Of a stretch of 63,754 bases of DNA, positions 57,944-63,754 are shown in pieces (within the stretch, counting starts at the first letter, position 1; the number at the start of each line of letters is the position of its first letter). The notes below the pieces were generated by a model. The model had not been told where the DNA came from. It searched no databases and saw only the letters and a program-made list of their open reading frames with translations. The stretch covers positions 1 through 63,754 of the forward strand of contig JAJDZX010000107.1 of assembly GCA_022824395.1 (NCBI GenBank), in the 5' to 3' direction. The translations under genes were made by a program, and so were the position numbers. Source of the stretch: Alphaproteobacteria bacterium. GTDB taxonomy: Bacteria; Pseudomonadota; Alphaproteobacteria; TMED109.

Positions 57944-59821
57944 ATGGTGATGCGCCGATCGCGACGGACTTCCCGCCCGCCAAGGGACGCCCGCGCCCGG
58001 GCGACGGCGGCAAAGGCGCCGCGCAAGGGGGCCGGGCGGCGGCGTTCGACCGCCGCGCCCGAGCGGTCATGGGGGGCGGTCATCGGCCGCTTCGTGGCGC
58101 GCCTGGTGGCGCGCGTGGCCGGGCTGGCGCTGGTGGGGGTCTTCGGCTTCGTCGCCTGGTGCGCGCTCGGCCTGCCCGACATTTCCGACATGGGTGGCGG
58201 GGATCGGGCCGGGAGCGTGTCCGTGTTCGCCGCCGACGGGACGTTCACGGCGGCCTACGGCGACGTCTACGGCGGGTATGTCACCCTGGACGGCATCTCC
58301 CCGGTGCTCGTCGATGCAGTGATCGCGATCGAAGACCGGCGGTTCTTCCGGCACTGGGGCTTCGACCCGCTGGCGCTGGCGCGGGCCGCGCGGGCGAACT
58401 GGCGCGCCGGCCGGGTGGTGCAGGGCGGCTCCACGATCACGCAGCAGCTCGCGAAGCTGGCGTTCCTCACGCCGGCGCGCACGCTGGAACGCAAGGTCCA
58501 GGAGATGCTCCTCGCGTTCTGGCTGGAGCTCCGCTTCGAGAAGCCGGAGATTCTCGCGAGCTACCTGAACCGCGCCTACTTCGGCGCCGGCGCCTACGGC
58601 ATTGCGACGGCTGCCCGCCGCTACTTCGGGACCACCCCGGCGCGGCTCACCCTGGCGCAGTCGGCCATGCTGGCGGGTCTGCTGCGGGCGCCGTCGCGCC
58701 TCGCCCCGACCCGGCACCCGGACCGCGCCCGCGCCCGGGCGGACGTGGTGCTGCGGGCCATGGTGGCGTCCGGCCGGATCGAGGCGGCGGACGCGGCGGC
58801 GGCCCGCGAGCGACCGGCGCGGGTGACGGGCGGCGATGGAACCGCCTGGGGCGGGCGCTTCTTCGCCGACTGGGTCGTCAGCCAGACCGGGCCGGCGCGC
58901 GACCGCACCGAGGACGTCGAGATCGCGGCGACGCTGGTGCCCGCACTCCAGCTGGCCGCCGAACGGGCGGTGCGGTCGGGTCTCGCCGATCACCCCGGGG
59001 TGGAAGGCGCGCTCGTGGCCATGGGACCGGATGGCGCCGTGCTGGCGATGGCCGGTGGCCGGAGCTATGCGCGCTCGCAGTTCAACCGGGCGACCCAGGC
59101 GGCGCGACAGCCTGGATCGGCGTTCAAGGTCTTCGTCTACCTCGCAGCGCTCGAGGCCGGCTGGCGCCCCGATGACCGCGTGCGGGACGCGCCCGTGACG
59201 GTGGGGAACTGGAGCCCGCGGAACTACAACGACGTCTACCGGGGCGACATCACGCTCCGCGAGGCGTTCGCGCGCTCCTCGAATTCGGTGGCGGTCCGCC
59301 TGATGCAGGACGTCGGGCGGGATCGCGTGATCCGCGTGGCGGAGCGCCTCGGGATCACCGCGGAACTCGACGACGCCCCGAGTCTGGCGCTGGGAGTCTC
59401 GGAGGTGTCCCTCGTCGACATGACCGCTGCCCTGGTGGCCGTCGCGAACGGCGGATCCCCGGTCCTGCCGTACGGATTGGTTGAGGTCCGCACGCGCTCC
59501 GAGGGCACGCTGTGGGAGCGGTCGCCGGCGCCGCGCCGCGCCGGCCTGCCTGCCGCGACGGTAGAGGCCATGCGCAGCCTGCTGCGGAGCGTGGTCCGGC
59601 ACGGGACCGGCCGCAGGGCCCGCCTGGACGGTGCCGAGGCGTTCGGGAAGACCGGGACCACCCAGGATCACCGGGATGCCTGGTTCGTCGGGTACGCCGG
59701 CGACGTGGTATGCGGCGTGTGGATCGGGCGGGACGATTCCGGCCCGATGCCGGGCGTGGTCGGCGGCGGCCCCCCGGCGGAGATCTGGAAGGCGTTCATG
59801 CAGGAGGCGCTGGCCCTGTAG
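57944..59821 (+). CDS. class A penicillin-binding protein (transglycosylase/transpeptidase)
   Basis: A 625-residue bifunctional cell-wall synthase. An Arg/Lys-rich cytoplasmic N-terminus (about 45 residues) precedes one membrane segment [15 protein letters not shown]. The GT51 domain has [26 protein letters not shown] and [14 protein letters not shown]. The transpeptidase shows the Ser-x-x-Lys motif in [14 protein letters not shown], and [13 protein letters not shown]. The start could be ATG 57944 or 57950. Follows gyrB closely. Confidence 0.92.
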   Translation: MVMRRSRRTSRPPRDARARATAAKAPRKGAGRRRSTAAPERSWGAVIGRFVARLVARVAGLALVGVFGFVAWCALGLPDISDMGGGDRAGSVSVFAADGTFTAAYGDVYGGYVTLDGISPVLVDAVIAIEDRRFFRHWGFDPLALARAARANWRAGRVVQGGSTITQQLAKLAFLTPARTLERKVQEMLLAFWLELRFEKPEILASYLNRAYFGAGAYGIATAARRYFGTTPARLTLAQSAMLAGLLRAPSRLAPTRHPDRARARADVVLRAMVASGRIEAADAAAARERPARVTGGDGTAWGGRFFADWVVSQTGPARDRTEDVEIAATLVPALQLAAERAVRSGLADHPGVEGALVAMGPDGAVLAMAGGRSYARSQFNRATQAARQPGSAFKVFVYLAALEAGWRPDDRVRDAPVTVGNWSPRNYNDVYRGDITLREAFARSSNSVAVRLMQDVGRDRVIRVAERLGITAELDDAPSLALGVSEVSLVDMTAALVAVANGGSPVLPYGLVEVRTRSEGTLWERSPAPRRAGLPAATVEAMRSLLRSVVRHGTGRRARLDGAEAFGKTGTTQDHRDAWFVGYAGDVVCGVWIGRDDSGPMPGVVGGGPPAEIWKAFMQEALAL

Positions 59822-59887
59822 GCCCGCCGCGTCGATGTGTGGCGGTCGGGTCGCCTAGACTTGGCGGATCGTGGCGAGGACCTGTCG

Positions 59888-60796
59888 ATGCCCACCGTTC
59901 CCGCACTGGAAGACCTCCTCGTCCGCGAGGACGACGTCACCTACGGCGCGCCGGAACGCCTGTCGCCGCTCGTGCGGCGGGTGGTTGCGGACAACCCCGG
60001 CCCGTACACGCTCTACGGGACGGCGACCTTCGTGGTGGGAGCGCGCGACGGCCTGGCGGTGATCGATCCTGGCCCGCTGATCCCGGAACACGTGGACCGC
60101 CTGCTCGAGGCCACCGCGGGGACCACGATCTCGCACATCCTCGTGACCCACACACACCTCGACCATTCGCCGGCGGCCGCGTTGCTCAAGGAGCGCGCTG
60201 GTGCACCGGTGTACGGCTTCGGCCCGCATGCCGGCGGGGCCGGGTCCGGTCTCGACGACGAGGGCGCGGACACCGTATTCGCGCCGGATCGGGTAATGCG
60301 GGACGGGGACACCGTGGCCGGCGACGGCTGGACCCTGCAGGCGGTCCACACGCCCGGCCACACGTCCAACCATCTTTGTTTCCGTCTGCCCGAAGAGGGC
60401 ACGTTGTTCTCGGGCGACCACGTCATGGGCTGGTCGAGCACGGTGATTTCGCCGCCGGACGGCGACCTCACCGCGTATCTCGCCAGTGTTGACCGCCTGC
60501 TGGCGGGAGGCGACCGGCTGCTGCGCCCGACGCACGGCCGCGCGATCACGGATCCGGCACGTTTCCTGAACGCTCTCAAGGCGCACCGGCTGCGCCGTTG
60601 CGACGGGGTGCTGGCGAGCCTGCGCGCCCGGCCGCGCCCGATCCCGGAGATCGTTGCCGAGAATTACGTCGGACTGGACCCGGTGTTGTTTGGGGCGGCG
60701 TGCCGTTCCGTCTACGCCACCCTCCTGCATCTGCAGGCGGAAGGATCGGTGCGTGCCGAAGGAGCGGGCGAGGAGGCCACCTGGCACCCCACCTGA
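59888..60796 (+). CDS. MBL-fold metallo-hydrolase (LACTB2/hydroxyacylglutathione hydrolase-like)
   Basis: A 302-residue MBL-fold protein. VTHTHLDHSP is the zinc motif; later HTPGHTSNHLCF and LFSGDHVMGWS complete it. A C-terminal helical domain (from RLRRCDGVLASLRA) resembles the LACTB2 type. The ATG at 59888 follows GAGGA. Confidence 0.88.
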   Translation: MPTVPALEDLLVREDDVTYGAPERLSPLVRRVVADNPGPYTLYGTATFVVGARDGLAVIDPGPLIPEHVDRLLEATAGTTISHILVTHTHLDHSPAAALLKERAGAPVYGFGPHAGGAGSGLDDEGADTVFAPDRVMRDGDTVAGDGWTLQAVHTPGHTSNHLCFRLPEEGTLFSGDHVMGWSSTVISPPDGDLTAYLASVDRLLAGGDRLLRPTHGRAITDPARFLNALKAHRLRRCDGVLASLRARPRPIPEIVAENYVGLDPVLFGAACRSVYATLLHLQAEGSVRAEGAGEEATWHPT

Positions 60797-60814
60797 ACCG
60801 TGGAAGAGAAAAGG

Positions 60815-60843
60815 GGGCGGGCGGCGGGTTCCGCCGCCCGCCC
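60815..60843 (-). terminator. intrinsic terminator of the SMP-30-like gene
   Basis: A perfect 13-bp stem GGGCGGGCGGCGG (60815-60827) / CCGCCGCCCGCCC (60831-60843), loop GTT. On the minus strand it is followed by CCCCTTTTCTCTTCC, a T-rich tail, so it terminates the leftward gene that ends at 60852. It also lies just after the MBL gene and may act both ways. Confidence 0.7.
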
Positions 60844-60851
60844 GTGAACCG

Positions 60852-61964
60852 CTACGGAAGCTCGTAGCCGTCCTTGCCCAACTTGATCTTGTAGAGGCTC
60901 TTGCCGGACGTCACGTAGAGCACATCCCGCTCGACACCGCGGCCGAAGCCGACGTTGGTCGGCAGCTCTTCGCCGGTCGAGATGAACGCAACTTCGTTGC
61001 CGTCCGCGTCGCGCACGGCGATGCCGGGCCGGTGCTCGCAGCGCTCGGCCATGTAGACGTTGCCGTCGACATCGGCGACGAGGCCGTCGGGGCCGCTACA
61101 CGGCTGACCGGGGTAGAGCTCCGAATAGTCGATCAGCACGCGGCGGTTGCTCACCGTACCGTCGGCGTTCAGGTCGTAGGCCTGGAGCAGGTGCCGGCTG
61201 ACCGTGGGTGCCTGGTCGGTCTCGTCAAGCTGCATGAAGCCGAGCCAGCCGTTGTCGTTGCTCACGACATAGAGCGTCGACTGGTCAGGCGAAACCAGCA
61301 CGCCGTTGGTCTTGCCGCCGTTCGTAATGATGCGGTCGACGGTGCCGTCAGGGTCGAGTCGATAGACCGCGAAACCCGGCTGGAAGACCGGCTCATGGCC
61401 TAGGTAGCGCGGGTCCGAGAAATAGATCCGGCCCTGCTCGTCGATCGTGATGTCGTTGAGCGCGTTGTAGGACTTGCCGTTGTAGGTGCCGGACAGGATG
61501 TAGGTCTTGCCGCTCGCCATGTCGGTCTTGACCAGCATGCGGCCGCCGAAGTCCGCGCCGAGCGCCGCCAGCATGTTGCCGTCGCGGTCGAACTTGATGC
61601 CGTTCGACATCCCGCTCGGGCTGCGGAAGATGGTGGCTTCGCCCGAGGCCGGGTCGTAGCGCCAGATGTTGCCGGCCTGCATGTAGAGGCCTGACGGGTC
61701 CTTGCAGAACTTCGTGAAGGTGATGTCACTGAAGTACATGTAGCCGTCGTGGCCGGCTGCTACGCCCTCGGTGAGGATGCAGCCGCCGTCGAACAGGCGC
61801 ATGAGCTTCGAGCCCTCCGGCACGATGTCGCTGGCACCCGTGGGTGCCGGGAAGCCGGCATCCTCGCCCTGGAACCAGGTGGCGTGTTCATGGGCCGACG
61901 CGGTCGCGGACCACGTCAGCGTGGCGGCCGCGATGGCCGCTGCGGCCAGTCTGTAGATGTGCAT
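60852..61964 (-). CDS. SMP-30/gluconolactonase-type beta-propeller protein, exported
   Basis: A 370-residue periplasmic or secreted protein. Signal peptide: IYRLAAAAIAAATLTWSATA, cut near ASA. The six-bladed propeller shows SNGIKFDRDGNMLAALGADF, NALNDITIDEQGRIYFSDPRY and GPDGLVADVDGNVYMAE, typical of SMP-30/LRE lactonases. GGAGGG precedes the ATG at 61964. Substrate unknown. Confidence 0.87.
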   Translation of the reverse strand: MHIYRLAAAAIAAATLTWSATASAHEHATWFQGEDAGFPAPTGASDIVPEGSKLMRLFDGGCILTEGVAAGHDGYMYFSDITFTKFCKDPSGLYMQAGNIWRYDPASGEATIFRSPSGMSNGIKFDRDGNMLAALGADFGGRMLVKTDMASGKTYILSGTYNGKSYNALNDITIDEQGRIYFSDPRYLGHEPVFQPGFAVYRLDPDGTVDRIITNGGKTNGVLVSPDQSTLYVVSNDNGWLGFMQLDETDQAPTVSRHLLQAYDLNADGTVSNRRVLIDYSELYPGQPCSGPDGLVADVDGNVYMAERCEHRPGIAVRDADGNEVAFISTGEELPTNVGFGRGVERDVLYVTSGKSLYKIKLGKDGYELP

Positions 61965-62512
61965 GTTGATGTGTTCCCTCCTGCCGCAGGAGCGCCGGCC
62001 GACAGACGAACCGTGCGACTTCCCGAGGCTTGACATGACGGACCCGGCCCGTTGCGTTGACCGCCGTTCCGCGCCCGCGCCTATAGGCTACTAAGTTCGT
62101 CAACAATTTGGCTAGCTGTGGGGGGACCGGTGCCCGCCATCGCCTCCGGTGGCGCGTGCGGCGGCTGATCACTGCATCCCGCTGCGGGTTCCGACGCGCG
62201 GGCTGGCCAGCCGAAGAGGGCGCCCTCGGGGCCGGTGTCCCGGGCACGTGGACGATGACCGCTCGGTGGCCGGCAGAGCCGGCGGGAAACCGCCGTTCCC
62301 CGGGCGCTGGCGGCTGTCGGGGCGGCGTGGTCATTTCGCGTTGATTCAGGCTACCGGTGGGGCGGACTGGTCGGGGACATGTCCTGAGCGCGCGCTCCTC
62401 GTTGAGTGATCCTCGCCGCCGGACTACGCTCCGCCGATCCCTTGCACCGGACTCGGATCTCTCGCGGCGCCTCTTGGTCGCGCCGCCCCGCACCCGCTAC
62501 GGAACGTGAACG
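61965..62512. other. divergent intergenic region
   Basis: About 550 bases. Near 62080-62106 on the minus strand, TTGTTG and TATAGG 15 bases apart could be a weak promoter for the SMP-30-like gene. No coding frame or RNA gene is convincing. Confidence 0.35.
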
Positions 62513-63313
62513 ATGCGACTGGAAGGCAAAACGGCGGTCATCATGGGTGCCGGCCAGAGTCCCGGCGAGGGCATGGGCAACGGTCGCGCAACGGCGCTGC
62601 TCTTCGCGCGCGAGGGCGCGCGGGTGTTGTGCGTCGACCGCGACCCGGCATCGGCCGATGAGACGGCGACGATGATTGCCGGGGAGGGCGGCGAAGCGGC
62701 GGTCTTCGAGGCGGACGTCACCCGTGAGGCGCAGGTTGCCGCGGCGGTGGAGAGTTGCCGGACCCGGTGGGGGCGCCTCGACATCCTGCACAACAATGTC
62801 GGGATCAGCGTGGCGGGTGGGGATGCCGATGTGACCGAGATCTCCGAGGAGGCATTTGACCGCGTGATGACGGTGAACCTCCGGGGCACGGTCATGGCTT
62901 GCAAACACGTGATTCCCATCATGCGCGAGCAGCGCTCGGGCGCGATCGTCAGCATTTCCTCGGTTGCAGCGGTCGAGTCCTACCCCTGGGTCGCCTACAA
63001 GGCGAGCAAGATGGGCATGGTGGCGTTCACCAAGCAGATCGCCATCCAGAACGCGGAGTACGGAATCCGCGCCAATGTCATCCTGCCCGGATTGATGGAT
63101 ACGCCGATGGCCGTCGATTCCCGAGCCCGCGCCTGGGGCCGCTCCCGGGAAGACGTCGCCGCCGAACGCGACGCGCGGATCCCCCTCGGCGGCAAGATGG
63201 GCACGGCATGGGACGTCGCGTACGCGGCCCTCTATCTCGCCTCGGACGAGGCCCGTTTCGTCACGGGTGTTGCGCTCCCCGTCGACGGCGGAACGGGCTG
63301 TCGGGTCGGTTAA
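62513..63313 (+). CDS. SDR family oxidoreductase
   Basis: A 266-residue SDR. The glycine loop is unusually long (MGAGQSPGEGMGNGRATA), suggesting a particular cofactor pocket. NNVG replaces NNAG; the Ser is in ISSVAAVESY and Tyr/Lys in YKASK. The C-terminus ends TGVALPVDGGTG. Substrate unknown. Confidence 0.87.
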   Translation: MRLEGKTAVIMGAGQSPGEGMGNGRATALLFAREGARVLCVDRDPASADETATMIAGEGGEAAVFEADVTREAQVAAAVESCRTRWGRLDILHNNVGISVAGGDADVTEISEEAFDRVMTVNLRGTVMACKHVIPIMREQRSGAIVSISSVAAVESYPWVAYKASKMGMVAFTKQIAIQNAEYGIRANVILPGLMDTPMAVDSRARAWGRSREDVAAERDARIPLGGKMGTAWDVAYAALYLASDEARFVTGVALPVDGGTGCRVG

Positions 63314-63426
63314 CCCGAAGTTCTGTGTGGCTTTCAGGGGTCCAATCGCCGTACGTTGCTGAACGTTCAGGGCGTGGTCTCGCCGGGGGCGGTACGGGGC
63401 GCGTACATCTGTAGTCACTAAATGTA

Positions 63427-63455
63427 TTGACACGCAGTCATGTATGCGTTACCTT
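63427..63455 (+). promoter_or_regulatory. candidate promoter of the transposase
   Basis: TTGACA (63427-63432), 17 bases, TACCTT (63450-63455) resembles a -35/-10 pair, eight bases before the transposase ATG at 63463. The short leader implies weak or leaderless translation. Confidence 0.5.
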
Positions 63456-63462
63456 TGCTCGC

Positions 63463-63754
63463 ATGCCGACCCGCAAGCCCGCCGTCCACGTCGTCACGAC
63501 CCGCCGCCGGTACAAGGACCGGGTCTACACCACCCACCTGCTCCGCCGCTCATATCGCGAGGACGGCAAGGTCCGGAACACCACCGTCGGCAACCTCTCC
63601 CACCTGCCGGAGCCGGTCATCGACCTGGTCCGCCGCGCGCTCCGCGGCGAGACCCTGGTCCCGGCCGAGGCGGCGCTGCAGGTGCTGCGCTCGCGCCCGC
63701 ACGGGCACGTGGCCGCGGTGCTGGGGACGCTCCGCGCGCTCGGTCTCGAGCGTC
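63463..63754 (+). CDS. IS1634-family transposase, N-terminal part
   Basis: The first 97 codons of a transposase. MPTRKPAVHVVTTRRRYKD, TTHLLRRSYREDGKVRNTTV, GNLSHLPEPVIDLVRRAL and a helix ending near RALGLER match the N-terminus of IS1634-type transposases. The catalytic DDE part is beyond the window. The frame is open to the last base. Confidence 0.78.
   Translation, partial: MPTRKPAVHVVTTRRRYKDRVYTTHLLRRSYREDGKVRNTTVGNLSHLPEPVIDLVRRALRGETLVPAEAALQVLRSRPHGHVAAVLGTLRALGLER

Larger units (their letters stand above)
63405..63754 (+). mobile_element. IS1634-family insertion sequence, left part (cut by window end)
   Basis: The transposase gene begins at 63463 and runs off the window. The left end probably lies near 63405-63420, just after the SDR gene. 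I cannot confirm the terminal inverted repeat because the right end is missing. Confidence 0.55.

Overview
The window is high-GC DNA that reads as the chromosome of an alphaproteobacterium. The main evidence is a circularly permuted two-piece tmRNA gene whose tag begins ANDN, an alpha-type SspB, an atpHAGDC operon without the F0 genes and close to rppH and ctpA, and the order mutM / enoyl-CoA hydratase / rpsT / dnaA / dnaN / recF / gyrB. I would guess a Rhodospirillales-like or host-associated lineage, but I cannot fix the genus.

Layout. 1-12.4 kb is loosely packed. It has a membrane acyltransferase, an aldo/keto reductase, a class II Fic protein behind an unusual repeat-rich promoter, a beta-hydroxyacyl-CoA dehydrogenase plus SDR pair, a TacAT-type toxin-antitoxin pair, a class II aldolase, cinA, and several decayed toxin-antitoxin loci. 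12.7-13.4 kb is a two-gene nucleotidyltransferase module. 13.6-16.1 kb holds ssrA (two-piece), sspB and class I fumarase. 16.2-23.4 kb is a minus-strand four-gene envelope operon (DUF1302 porin-like, DUF1329, YCF48-like propeller, MMPL/RND transporter). 23.9-30.3 kb is a thiolase and the F1 ATP synthase operon. 30.6-36.7 kb has a second class II aldolase, rppH, ctpA, an ABM monooxygenase, dapF, mtaB and yciB. 36.9-40.1 kb is a second accessory patch: a DUF5678-like protein with a retropepsin-like protease, an AHL-lactonase-like enzyme, higA with a higB remnant, and a broken HTH antitoxin. 40.2-49.9 kb is housekeeping (SDR, M23 peptidase, xseA, purD, tadA, NUDIX, Rieske, EVE, ubiE, mutM, enoyl-CoA hydratase, rpsT). 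50-57.9 kb is the replication-initiation block dnaA-dnaN-recF-gyrB. It is followed by a class A penicillin-binding protein, an MBL hydrolase, an SMP-30 protein, an SDR and the start of an IS1634-type transposase at the right edge.

The most remarkable feature is dnaN. The reading frame at 51817-54252 is uninterrupted and encodes two complete, diverged beta sliding clamps in one 811-residue chain, joined by about 19 residues. Normally two identical ~370-residue subunits form the ring; here one chain could form a whole asymmetric ring with only one free interface. The neighbours dnaA, recF and gyrB are normal single-copy genes. Upstream of dnaA there are a nested-hairpin element with a 12-bp closing stem and a pair of mutually exclusive hairpins after rpsT, and I found no convincing consensus DnaA boxes.

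Functional links. The tmRNA tag and its ClpXP adaptor SspB are adjacent, and sspB is translationally coupled to fumarase. Antitoxins survive at several places where the toxin is broken or missing, so the window is a small graveyard of toxin-antitoxin modules.
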